Of a DNA stretch of 64,000 nucleotides, positions 55,002 to 63,537 are shown piece by piece. Each line of letters begins with the position of its first letter. Within the stretch, counting starts at the first letter, position 1. The notes below the pieces were generated by a model that was not told the DNA's origin, ran no database searches, and saw only the letters and a program-made list of their open reading frames with translations. The DNA lies in the NCBI RefSeq assembly GCF_014495845.1, contig NZ_CP061080.1, positions 299,001 to 363,000 on the forward strand, in the 5' to 3' direction. The position numbers and the translations under genes were made by a program. The stretch is from Aquibium microcysteis (GTDB lineage Bacteria; Pseudomonadota; Alphaproteobacteria; Rhizobiales; Rhizobiaceae).

Positions 55002-56315
55002 TCAGCCGGCCGCGGCCGGGCGCATGTTGTCGGGCAGCCAGGTCGCGAGCTGGGGGAAGGCGATCAGCACGAACACCATCGCCACCATGATCAGGAACAT
55101 CGGGAAGGCGGCCTTCGCGATGTAGTTCATCTCGTGCCGCGTCATGCCCTGCAGCACGAACAGGTTGAAGCCGATCGGCGGCGTGATCTGCGCCATCTCC
55201 ACGACGACGACGATGAAGATGCCGAACCAGATGATGTCGATCCCCGCCGCCCGCACCATCGGCTCCACCACGGCGATCGTCAGCACCACCGACGAGATGC
55301 CGTCGAGGAAGCAGCCGATGACGATGTAGAAGACGAGCAGCACCATCAGCAGTTCGAACCGCGACAGCTGCATGGAGCCGATCCATTCGGCCAGATGCCG
55401 CGGCAGGCCGGTGAAGCCCATCGACAGCGACAGGAAGGCCGCACCCGCCAGGATGAGCGCGATCATCGCCGAGGTGCGCGTCGCGCCGAGCAGGCTTTCG
55501 GTGAAGGTCGACCACGTCAGCGAGCCCTGCGCGGCGGCCAGCACCAGCGCCCCCACCACGCCGATCGCGGCGGCTTCGGTGGCGGTGGCGAAGCCGAGAT
55601 ACATCGAGCCGATGACGGCCATGATCAGGAGCAGCACCGGGATGAGGAAGCGCGAATTCGCCACCCGTTCGGCAAGGCGCATCGGCGGCTCCGGATCGGG
55701 CCGGTAGTCTGGCGAAAGTCGCGACACCGCAACGACATAGAGCATGAACATCGCCGCCAGCACGAGGCCGGGCACGACGCCGGCGATGAACAGCTTGGTG
55801 ATGGATTCGTTGATCGTCACGCCATAGACGATCAGCGTCAGCGAGGGCGGGATCATCAGGCCCAGCGTGGCGGCACCCGCCAGCGTGCCGATGATGTGCT
55901 TCTCGGGATAGTTGCGCTTGCGCAGTTCCGGGATCGACATCTTGCCGACCGTGGTCAGCGTCGCCGCCGACGAGCCGGAGACCGCGGCGAACACGGTGCA
56001 GCCGACGATGTTGGTGTGCAGCAGGCCGCCCGGCAGCTTCGCCATCCAGGGCGACAGGCCCTTGAACATGTCCTCCGACAGCCGCGTCCGGAACAGGATC
56101 TCGCCCATCCAGATGAACAGCGGCAGCGCCGTCAGCGTCCAGGACGAGGCCGAGCGCCAGATCACCGTCATCATCGCGTCGCCGGCCGGACGCGTCGTGA
56201 AGAGCTCCATGCCCACGAAGGCGACGCCGAGCAGGGCAAGCCCCACCCAGACCCCGGTGCCGAGCAGGAGGAACAGGACGAACAGGAAGATGCCGATCGG
56301 GAGAAGCTGTTCCAC
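55002..56315 (-). CDS. dctM: TRAP transporter large membrane subunit (DctM type)
   Basis: The 437-aa protein starts at GTG 56315, 6 nt from the DctQ stop. It has about 12 helices with the DctM pattern MFKGLSPWMAKLPGGLLHTN, AAVSGSSAATLTTVGKMSIPE and VEMAQITPPIGFNLFVLQG. It moves organic acids with Na+ together with the DctP binding protein. Confidence 0.92.
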   Translation of the reverse strand: MEQLLPIGIFLFVLFLLLGTGVWVGLALLGVAFVGMELFTTRPAGDAMMTVIWRSASSWTLTALPLFIWMGEILFRTRLSEDMFKGLSPWMAKLPGGLLHTNIVGCTVFAAVSGSSAATLTTVGKMSIPELRKRNYPEKHIIGTLAGAATLGLMIPPSLTLIVYGVTINESITKLFIAGVVPGLVLAAMFMLYVVAVSRLSPDYRPDPEPPMRLAERVANSRFLIPVLLLIMAVIGSMYLGFATATEAAAIGVVGALVLAAAQGSLTWSTFTESLLGATRTSAMIALILAGAAFLSLSMGFTGLPRHLAEWIGSMQLSRFELLMVLLVFYIVIGCFLDGISSVVLTIAVVEPMVRAAGIDIIWFGIFIVVVVEMAQITPPIGFNLFVLQGMTRHEMNYIAKAAFPMFLIMVAMVFVLIAFPQLATWLPDNMRPAAAG

Positions 56316-56320
56316 CGCGC

Positions 56321-56842
56321 CTACTCCGCCGCGTCTTCGATCGCCGAGGCGCGGATGTTGTCGCGGCCGCGGGCGATGAGGGTAACCAGATTGTCGGCGA
56401 AGCACACCGCCAGCAGGATCGCGCCGGCCGCCATCGGCAGCTGCGGGATCCAGATCGGCGTCGCGTCCTGGCCCTGGCTGATGTCGTTGAAGCGGATCGA
56501 CAGATGCACCGTGCGCACCGCGTACCAGGCGAGATAGGCGCTGGCCGCCGTGCCGACCGCCAGGCCCCAGAGCTCGCCCCAGCGGCGGTAGCGGCCGAGC
56601 GCGCCGAGCAGCAGGCTGACGCGGATGTGCGCGCCGTGGTTCAGCGCATGCGCGAAGGCGAGGAACGACGCCGCGGCCATCAGGTAGCCGGCATATTCGG
56701 AGGAGCCGTGAAACGGGATGCCCGTCCAGCGCGAGGCCATCTGGAGAACGATGACCGCCAGGATGAGCACCAGGCAAAGCGCCGCGAGCATGGCGGCAAG
56801 ATCGTAGACCGCGTCGAGCGCGCGGCGGATTGCGGAAGCCAT
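56321..56842 (-). CDS. dctQ: TRAP transporter small membrane subunit (DctQ type)
   Basis: ATG 56842 (MASAIRRALDAVYD) gives a 173-aa protein with four hydrophobic helices and the pattern EYAGYLMAAASFLAFAHALNHGAHIRV. It partners DctM. It lies between dctP and dctM, as usual. Confidence 0.9.
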   Translation of the reverse strand: MASAIRRALDAVYDLAAMLAALCLVLILAVIVLQMASRWTGIPFHGSSEYAGYLMAAASFLAFAHALNHGAHIRVSLLLGALGRYRRWGELWGLAVGTAASAYLAWYAVRTVHLSIRFNDISQGQDATPIWIPQLPMAAGAILLAVCFADNLVTLIARGRDNIRASAIEDAAE

Positions 56843-56923
56843 GTCGGTACCCCGGTTGATAAGGGGCGATCCGGCCAGCGCCCGCAAGCGGGGCCGGATC
56901 GCGTCATGGGAACCCGCGGGCGG

Positions 56924-57901
56924 TTACTTCGCCTTGTAGGCGTCGATGATGGCCTTGCCGTCGTCGCCGGCGGCCTTCACCCATTCGTCCGTCATGGTCG
57001 CGCCGAAGGCGGCGAGGTCGGAGCGCAGCTGGTCGCTCGGGCCGGCGACCTTCATGCCGTTGTCGGCCAGCGTCTTCAGGTAGCCGGCGGTCAGCTCCTC
57101 CGACTTCGTCGCGCCGCGCTCGGCTGCGGCTGCGCCGCAATCCATCACGGCCTTGCGGGTGGCCTCGTCCAGCGCCTCGAAGGCCTCCTTGTTGGCCACG
57201 ATCACGTTGCGCGGCAGCCAGGCCTGCACGTCGTAGAAATGCGTCAGGCTCTCCCAGACCTTGGAATCGACGCCGGTGGAGCCCGACGAGATGAAGGCCT
57301 CCGCCACGCCTGTGGCCAGTGCCTGGCTGAGCTCGGCCGCCTCGATCTGCACCGGCGCCATGCCGGCCAGTTCCGCGATGCGGGCGGTGGCGGCGTTGTA
57401 GGCGCGGAACTTGATGCCGGCCATGTCGGCCACCGAATTCAGGTCCTTCTTGGCGTAGATGCCCTGCGGCGGCCACGGCACCGAATAGACGTAGACCAGG
57501 TTCTGGTCGGCCAGCACCTTCTCCAGCTGCGGCAGTGCCGCCTCCCAGAGCTTCTTGGAGTCGGCGAAGGAGGTGGCGAGGAAGGGAATGGAATCGACCC
57601 CGAACAGCGGGTTCTCGTTGGCATGGGCCGACAGCAGCCGCTCGCCGATCGGCGCCTGGCCGGTCTGCACGGCCCGCTTGATGTCGGCGCCGGAGAACAG
57701 CGAGCCGCCCGGATGGGTGACGATGTCGAGCGCCCCGCCGGTGGCGTCTTTCACGCAGGCGGTGAAGGTGGTCGCGTTCTCCGAGTGGAAGTTGGTGGCC
57801 GGGTACGCCATCGGCATGTCCCAGGTTTCGGCCGTGGCGGCATTGGCGGCCATGCCGGAAAGGGCGGTGGCGGCAAGCAGCGTCCTGAAGCTCTTCATCA
57901 T
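56924..57901 (-). CDS. dctP: TRAP transporter periplasmic binding protein (DctP type)
   Basis: The 325-aa protein starts MMKSFRTLLAATALSGMAAN and has a signal peptide (cut near AATAETWDM). The DctP pattern MAGIKFRAYNAATARIAELA then GMAPVQIEAAELSQALATGV places it in the family; the arginine in KFRAYN should bind the substrate carboxylate. The substrate may be a keto or amino acid, given the DadA-type gene next door. Confidence 0.9.
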   Translation of the reverse strand: MMKSFRTLLAATALSGMAANAATAETWDMPMAYPATNFHSENATTFTACVKDATGGALDIVTHPGGSLFSGADIKRAVQTGQAPIGERLLSAHANENPLFGVDSIPFLATSFADSKKLWEAALPQLEKVLADQNLVYVYSVPWPPQGIYAKKDLNSVADMAGIKFRAYNAATARIAELAGMAPVQIEAAELSQALATGVAEAFISSGSTGVDSKVWESLTHFYDVQAWLPRNVIVANKEAFEALDEATRKAVMDCGAAAAERGATKSEELTAGYLKTLADNGMKVAGPSDQLRSDLAAFGATMTDEWVKAAGDDGKAIIDAYKAK

Positions 57902-57962
57902 GGTCTTGTCTCCCATTGTTGTGGTTGCTGGATGAAGTTCCCTGTGGTCGTCTGTCCCTGTC

Positions 57963-59231
57963 CTATTGGAAGCGCGAAGGCGCATAGGGTGCAAGGTCAA
58001 TGTTCGGGGTTCGCCCCGAAACGAGTTGCGCCAGGATGCGGCCGGTCTTCGGACCGCCGGTCAGCCCGACATGATGGTGGCCGAAGCCGAGATAGGCGCC
58101 GCGGGCGCCGGGCACCTCGCCGATGACCGGGATGGAATCCGCCGGCGCCGGCCGATGCCCCATCCACTCGCTCTTCTCCCTGAAGGTCAGGCCGGGCAGG
58201 GCAGCCTTCACGTTCTTCATCAGGAGGTCGAAGGGCGCGCGCGAGGCCGGCGCGTCCAGCCCGCCGAACTCCACGATGCCCGCCAGCCGCAGCCGCCCGT
58301 CCATCGGCGTCATCACGAATTTGCCGGAAGCGATCATCATCGGATTGCGCGGCGCCACCGACGGGCCGAAGAGCTCGACATGGTAGCCGCGCTCGCTTTC
58401 GAGCGGAACGTCGAGCCCGAGCGTCGCGCAGAGCCGCTTCGACCAGACGCCTGTGGCGATCACCGCGGCCGCGCAGGCGATCGTCTCGCCGCCCGCGCGC
58501 ACGCCGGTCACCGTCCCGTTCTCGCGCACGATGCCGGTGACCTCCGTCTTCACCAGCCGTCCGCCGGAGGCCACGACATGGGCGGCGAGGTCCTGGACGT
58601 AGCGGCCGGGATCGGTGATCGTGCCGTGGTTCGGGAACCTCGCCGCGAAGCCGAGCGATGGCGACAGCGCCGGATCGTAGGCGCGCAGCGCCTCGCCCTC
58701 GATCTCGTCCCAGGCGATGCCCCGCTCCCTGCGGATGCCCCAGCCGAAGGCGTCACCCTCGTAGTGGGCCCGGTCCCGGTAGATGTAGACATAGTCGGAG
58801 GGGCGCAGCCAGCGCTCCGCGCCGGTGCCGGCTGCCAGGGCCTGGTGGTCGGCCAGGCTGTCGCCGACGATCGGCAGCAGCGCGTCGGCGATGCGGTTCA
58901 CCGCCTCCGGCGTGCAATGCGCGAGATAGCGGCGCAGCCAGGGCAGGAGCCTGGGCAGGTAGGACCATTTCAGGAACAGCGGCTGGTCGGGGCTGAGAAG
59001 CATCCGCGGCGCCCGCGCAAGCAGGCCGGGCACGGTGACGGGCACGACGGAGGCGGAAGCCAGCACGCCGCCATTGCCGTAGCTGGTGCCCGATCCCGGT
59101 TCGCCGCGATCGATCAGGACGACCTCCTGGCCGTCGCGCTGCAGCCAGATGGCGGTCGAGACGCCGACGATGCCGGCGCCGATCACCACGATCGGCCGTT
59201 TCGTGCCGGTGCTCGATCCGATCGGATCCAT
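57963..59231 (-). CDS. DadA-type FAD-dependent D-amino acid oxidoreductase, second copy
   Basis: This 422-aa protein starts at ATG 59231 (MDPIGSSTGTKRPIV). The FAD motif IVVIGAGIVGVSTAIWLQRDG, the segment SYGNGGVLASASVVPV and the C-terminal YLGFGHHHVGLTGGPKTGRI are typical. It differs from the copy at 14025 ([12 protein letters not shown] versus SYGNGGVLASAS), so the substrate probably differs. It is upstream of the TRAP genes and may oxidise their cargo. A 13-nt palindrome lies 46 nt upstream. Confidence 0.86.
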   Translation of the reverse strand: MDPIGSSTGTKRPIVVIGAGIVGVSTAIWLQRDGQEVVLIDRGEPGSGTSYGNGGVLASASVVPVTVPGLLARAPRMLLSPDQPLFLKWSYLPRLLPWLRRYLAHCTPEAVNRIADALLPIVGDSLADHQALAAGTGAERWLRPSDYVYIYRDRAHYEGDAFGWGIRRERGIAWDEIEGEALRAYDPALSPSLGFAARFPNHGTITDPGRYVQDLAAHVVASGGRLVKTEVTGIVRENGTVTGVRAGGETIACAAAVIATGVWSKRLCATLGLDVPLESERGYHVELFGPSVAPRNPMMIASGKFVMTPMDGRLRLAGIVEFGGLDAPASRAPFDLLMKNVKAALPGLTFREKSEWMGHRPAPADSIPVIGEVPGARGAYLGFGHHHVGLTGGPKTGRILAQLVSGRTPNIDLAPYAPSRFQ

Positions 59232-59276
59232 GCGGTTCCCTGCGTCAGCCTTGCTGATCACGATCCTGTCACACGA

Positions 59277-59289
59277 TGACAAATTGTCA
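59277..59289. promoter_or_regulatory. palindrome upstream of the second dadA-type gene
   Basis: TGACAAATTGTCA has 6-bp arms around a single A and lies 46 nt upstream of the gene start. It fits an operator for a dimeric GntR-like repressor. No GntR gene is in the window. Confidence 0.45.
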
Positions 59290-59407
59290 ACGTTTTATCT
59301 GCGAAGTCTCGATATCGAGTGTCGACGCTGGCCGGAGAAGTCAATCCGACGCCTCCGGAATGGACGGAAGATGACGCGATGTCAGGGGCTTGCACGGCGA
59401 TGCGGAA

Positions 59408-62400
59408 TCACCGCCGCAACGCCCTCGGTTCGCTCGGCAGCATCCGCTCCATCTCGGCCCGCACCCGCACCGCGGCCTCTTCCTTCACGGGTCCGTAGCC
59501 GCGGATCTGCATCGGCAGGGCGAGCGCCTCCGCGAGGCGGGCGTGGTTGTCGCGCGTGAGCCGGTCCAGTGCCGCGTCGACCTTGGCCTCGTACCAGCCG
59601 ATCAGCTCCCGCTCCATGCGCCGCTCCGCCGTGTCGCCGAAGGGGTCGAACGGGGTGCCACGCAGCCGCTTCAATCGGGCGAGGGCCTTGAAGGGTATCC
59701 GGATCCACGGTCCGAAGGCGCGCTTCAGCGGCCGCCCGCGGGCATCGTGCCCGGTCGGCAGCAGCGGCGGAGCGAGGTGGTGGGCGATGCGGAACCCGTC
59801 CTCGAACTCCTGCGCAAGCCGCTCCGCAAAGCCCGCCTGCGTGTGCAGCCGCGCCACCTCGTACTCGTCCTTGTAGGCCATCAGCTTGAACAGCGACCGC
59901 GCCACCGCCTGCGTCAGCGCCTCGCCGCCGATCTCGCGCTCGAGCCGGCGCACGCGGTCGACCGTCCGGCGATAGCGCGCGGCGTAGCGGGCGTCCTGAT
60001 AGTCGGTCAGGAAGGCCTCGCGGCGAGCGACGATCTGCTCGAGCGTCTCCTTCGCACGCGTCTTCGGCGCCAGCACGTCCTCCAGCCGCTCCGGCATGGC
60101 CTGCGCGATGCGGCCGGCGAGGAAGGCGCGGTGGTTCGCCTCGGTCGCCACGCCGTTCAGTTCGATCGCCTGCCGCAGCGCTTCCAGCGACACCGGCACC
60201 AGCCCCTGCTGCCAGGCGAAGCCGAGCATCATCACATTGGCGAAGACGCTGTCGCCGAAGAGCTTTTCCGACAGATGGTTGGCGTCGACCGTCGTCAGCG
60301 CCTCCGGTCCGGTCACGCTGGCGATGGCGGCGATCCGGCGGTCGACGGCGAGGTCCGCGTCGCGCCGCCGCACGATGTCGCCGGTCGGCATCTTCGCCAG
60401 ATTGACCGCGGCCTTCATGCCCGGCCGGTAGGTGGCCGAGGCCTTGGGCGAGGACGACACGACGACGTCGCAGCCGATCAGCGCGTCGGCCGAGCAGGCG
60501 TCGATGCGCACCTGGTGCAGCGCGTCGGGACTGCGGGCGAGCCGCACGAAGGAGAGCACCGGCCCGAACTTCTGGGCAAAGCCCGTGAAGTCGAGCACCG
60601 TCGCGCCCTTCGCCTCCAGATGCGCCGCCATGGTGATCAGCTGCCCCACGGTGACGACGCCTGTGCCGCCGACGCCGGTGATCAGAAGGTCGAAGGGCTT
60701 TTCGAGCGACGGCAGGTCCGGCGCGGGCAGGGCTGCGGCTACCGCCGAAACGTCGATCCCGACGCCGGTCTGCTTCCGGCGCGTGGCGCCTCCCACAGTC
60801 ACGAAGCTCGGGCAGAAGCCGTTGAGGCAGGACATGTCCTTGTTGCAGGACGACTGGTTGATGCGCCGCTTGGTGCCGAATTCGGTCTCCACCGGCTCCA
60901 CCGACAGGCAGTTCGACTCCACCGAGCAGTCGCCGCAGCCCTCGCAGACGAGTTCGTTGATCACCGCGAAGGTCTTCGGGTCCTCCATTGTGCCGCGCTT
61001 GCGCCGCCGCCGCTTCTCGGTGGCGCAGGTCTGTTCGTAGATCAGCGCCGTGACGCCGGGGATCCCGCGCAGCTCGCGCTGCACGGCGTCGAGATCGCGG
61101 CGGTGGTGGATCGTGGTGGCCGCCGGGAAGTCGCCCGGCTGGAATTTCTCCGGTGCGTCGGAGACGAGCGCGATGCGCTCCACGCCCTCCGCCCGCACCG
61201 ACTGGGCGATCGCCTGCACCGACACCGGCCCGTCGACCGGCTGGCCGCCGGTCATCGCCACCGCGTCGTTGTAGAGGATCTTGTAGGTGATGTTGGCGCC
61301 CGCCGCGACCGCCTGTCGGATCGCCATCGAGCCCGAATGATACCAGGTGCCTTCGCCGAGGTTCTGGAACACGTGGCCCCTGCCGGTGAAGCGCGAGGAC
61401 GCGGCCCAGTTCACACCTTCGCCGCCCATCTGGATCAGCGACGTCGTCTCGCGGTCCATCCAGCTCGCCATGAAGTGGCAGCCGATGCCGGCCAGCGCCT
61501 TCGAGCCCTCGGGCACCTTGGTCGAGGTGTTGTGCGGGCAGCCCGAGCAGAAATAGGGCGTGCGAGTCGCGCCGGGCACGCTGATCGTCGGCGCCGTTTC
61601 GCGTGCGATGCGCGCCGCCCGTTCCGCGAAGCCGCGGCCGGGGAACAGGCCTTCGAGCCGTTTCGCCAGGATCGGCACGAGCAGCCGCGGCGACAGCTCG
61701 CCCGTCCACGGCACCAGCCGCTCGCCCGCTTCGTCGCGCTTGCCCACCATCACGCGCGGCTTGTGGCCGGGCCAGTCGTAGAAATATTCCTTCAGCTGGC
61801 TCTCGACGATGCCGCGCTTCTCCTCGACGACCAGCACCTCCTCCTTGCCCCGCACGAAGTCGAGCGCATCGCGCCGCGCCAGCGGCCACACCATGCCGAC
61901 CTTGTAGACGTCGATGCCGAAGCGACGGCATTCCGCCGCGCCGATTCCCAGAAGCCTGAGCGCCTCCATCAGGTCGAGATGGCCCTTGCCGGTGGTGACG
62001 ATGCCGAACCGGGCATCCGTCACGTCGTGGATGCGTCGGTCGATCGGATTGGCCTCGGCGAAGGCGAGGACGGCCTGCTTCTTGGCCTCCATGCGCTCCT
62101 CGATCTGCGGGCCGGGCAGGTCCGGCCAGCGATAGTGAAGCCCGCCCGGCGGCGGCGCAAAGTCTGGCGCGGCGAAGGCGCGGTCGGGCGACAGCTCGAC
62201 CGAGGCGGCGGATTCGACCGTCTCGGAAATCGTCTTGAAGCCGACCCACATGCCGGAGAAGCGCGACAGCGCGTAGCCCCATTCGCCGAAGGCGAGGTAT
62301 TCGGCCACGCTCGCCGGGTTCAGCGTCGGCATGAACCAGGCCATGAAGGCGACGTCGGACTGGTGCGGCATGGAGGACGAGACGCAGCCATGGTCGTCGC

Positions 62401-62854
62401 CCGCAACGACGAGCACGCCGCCCTGCGGCGAGGAGCCGTAGGCATTGCCGTGCTTCAGCGCGTCGCCGGCGCGGTCGACGCCGGGACCCTTGCCGTACCA
62501 CAGGGCGAACACGCCATCGACGGTGCGGTGCGGGTCGGTCTCGACCTGCTGGGAGCCGAGCACGGCGGTGGCCGCCAGATCCTCGTTGACGGCCGGCAGG
62601 AACTCGATCCGGTTCTCCTCCACCAGCGTCTTCGACCGCCAGAGCTCCAGGTCGAGCCCGCCGAGCGGCGAACCGCGATAGCCCGAGACGAAACCGGCCG
62701 TGTTCCGCCCGGCGGCGCGGTCGCGGCGCGCCTGGTCGAGAACGATGCGCACCAGCGCCTGCGTGCCCGTCATGAAGACGCGGCCCGCGGGCTGCGTGTA
62801 ACGGTCCTGCAGGCGATAGCGGGACAGGTCGCGGATGGGGTCGTGTGCCGTCAT
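59408..62854 (-). CDS. indolepyruvate ferredoxin oxidoreductase, fused subunits
   Basis: The enzyme oxidatively decarboxylates aryl pyruvates from aromatic amino acids, with TPP and 4Fe-4S clusters. ATG 62854 (MTAHDPIRDLSRYRL) gives 1148 aa, preceded by GGGAGG. The N-terminal part has SGYRGSPLGGLDLELW; the middle has the TPP region CSGCPHNTSTKVPEGS; residues about 645-700 form a ferredoxin region with CEGCGDCSVESNCLSV and SSCNKDMSCLNGFCP; the C-terminal part is the IorB-like domain VGGTGVVTVGQLITMAAHLE. The fused form is typical of alphaproteobacteria. Confidence 0.93.
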   Translation of the reverse strand: MTAHDPIRDLSRYRLQDRYTQPAGRVFMTGTQALVRIVLDQARRDRAAGRNTAGFVSGYRGSPLGGLDLELWRSKTLVEENRIEFLPAVNEDLAATAVLGSQQVETDPHRTVDGVFALWYGKGPGVDRAGDALKHGNAYGSSPQGGVLVVAGDDHGCVSSSMPHQSDVAFMAWFMPTLNPASVAEYLAFGEWGYALSRFSGMWVGFKTISETVESAASVELSPDRAFAAPDFAPPPGGLHYRWPDLPGPQIEERMEAKKQAVLAFAEANPIDRRIHDVTDARFGIVTTGKGHLDLMEALRLLGIGAAECRRFGIDVYKVGMVWPLARRDALDFVRGKEEVLVVEEKRGIVESQLKEYFYDWPGHKPRVMVGKRDEAGERLVPWTGELSPRLLVPILAKRLEGLFPGRGFAERAARIARETAPTISVPGATRTPYFCSGCPHNTSTKVPEGSKALAGIGCHFMASWMDRETTSLIQMGGEGVNWAASSRFTGRGHVFQNLGEGTWYHSGSMAIRQAVAAGANITYKILYNDAVAMTGGQPVDGPVSVQAIAQSVRAEGVERIALVSDAPEKFQPGDFPAATTIHHRRDLDAVQRELRGIPGVTALIYEQTCATEKRRRRKRGTMEDPKTFAVINELVCEGCGDCSVESNCLSVEPVETEFGTKRRINQSSCNKDMSCLNGFCPSFVTVGGATRRKQTGVGIDVSAVAAALPAPDLPSLEKPFDLLITGVGGTGVVTVGQLITMAAHLEAKGATVLDFTGFAQKFGPVLSFVRLARSPDALHQVRIDACSADALIGCDVVVSSSPKASATYRPGMKAAVNLAKMPTGDIVRRRDADLAVDRRIAAIASVTGPEALTTVDANHLSEKLFGDSVFANVMMLGFAWQQGLVPVSLEALRQAIELNGVATEANHRAFLAGRIAQAMPERLEDVLAPKTRAKETLEQIVARREAFLTDYQDARYAARYRRTVDRVRRLEREIGGEALTQAVARSLFKLMAYKDEYEVARLHTQAGFAERLAQEFEDGFRIAHHLAPPLLPTGHDARGRPLKRAFGPWIRIPFKALARLKRLRGTPFDPFGDTAERRMERELIGWYEAKVDAALDRLTRDNHARLAEALALPMQIRGYGPVKEEAAVRVRAEMERMLPSEPRALRR

Positions 62855-63000
62855 GGGACCTCCCATTGGGTATCCCGGACATTCTACCCGCCGAACGCCG
62901 GAAAAAGTCACCGCAATCGCCTCCGGACGGCTCCCCTCTGGAAAGTTCTGCCGCTACACCGTATCGAGACGGTAGGATCGTTCGGGAAAGGGCCTGCAGC

Positions 63001-63462
63001 ATGGACGGGATCGGCGACGCGGACCGGCGCATCCTCAACGCCCTGCAGGCGGACGGCCGCCTGTCGAACCAGCAGCTCGCCGACCTCGCCGGAATGTCGG
63101 CCTCGGCCTGCTGGCGGCGGGTGAAGGCGCTGGAGGAGGCCGGCATCATCCGCCGCTACTGCGCCATCGTCGATCCGGTGCGCGTCGGAATGACCTTCCA
63201 TGCCATCGTCCACGTCACCCTGACGCGCCACGACGAGCGCAACGTCGAGACCTTCATCGCCGAGGTGCGGCGCCGACCGGAGGTGCTCGGCTGCCAGGCC
63301 ACCACCGGCGAGGCGGACTATCACCTGCGCGTCGTCTGCGCCGACCTTTCCGCCTACAACGACTTCCTCGAGCGCTTCCTGTTCCGCCTGCCCGGGGTGG
63401 CCACCGTCCGCACCAACCTCGTCCTGAAGGAGATCAAGCAGGAGACGGCGATCGCGCTGTGA
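63001..63462 (+). CDS. Lrp/AsnC-family transcriptional regulator
   Basis: The 153-aa protein starts at ATG 63001 (MDGIGDADRRILNALQADGR). The helix-turn-helix SNQQLADLAGMSASACWRRV and the AsnC ligand domain (CQATTGEADYHLRVVCADL) are complete. It is divergent from the indolepyruvate oxidoreductase gene across 146 nt, so it probably controls that gene in response to an amino acid. Confidence 0.92.
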   Translation: MDGIGDADRRILNALQADGRLSNQQLADLAGMSASACWRRVKALEEAGIIRRYCAIVDPVRVGMTFHAIVHVTLTRHDERNVETFIAEVRRRPEVLGCQATTGEADYHLRVVCADLSAYNDFLERFLFRLPGVATVRTNLVLKEIKQETAIAL

Positions 63463-63487
63463 GGCTGCGTGCCCGGCGGGACCGCGC

Positions 63488-63520
63488 AAAAAAAGGGGCG
63501 GCCGCATCGCGGACCGCCCC
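63488..63520 (-). terminator. Rho-independent terminator of the metal-binding protein gene
   Basis: On the minus strand a 7-bp stem (GGGGCGG/CCGCCCC at 63514-63520 and 63495-63501) is followed by seven T (63488-63494). It is 18 nt after the stop codon of the ABC binding protein gene. It also marks the end of the Lrp gene region on the opposite strand. Confidence 0.8.
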
Positions 63521-63537
63521 GAGGTTGCGGAGGCCGT

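Noticed and set aside
55134..56537. Long plus-strand open frame opposite the TRAP genes
   Set aside because: Histidine/arginine-rich shadow of dctM and dctQ without a start site or recognisable domain.
59390..63124. Very long open frame on the plus strand opposite the indolepyruvate oxidoreductase
   Set aside because: It is antisense to a clearly identified gene and has no family motif; such frames arise from high GC and codon bias.
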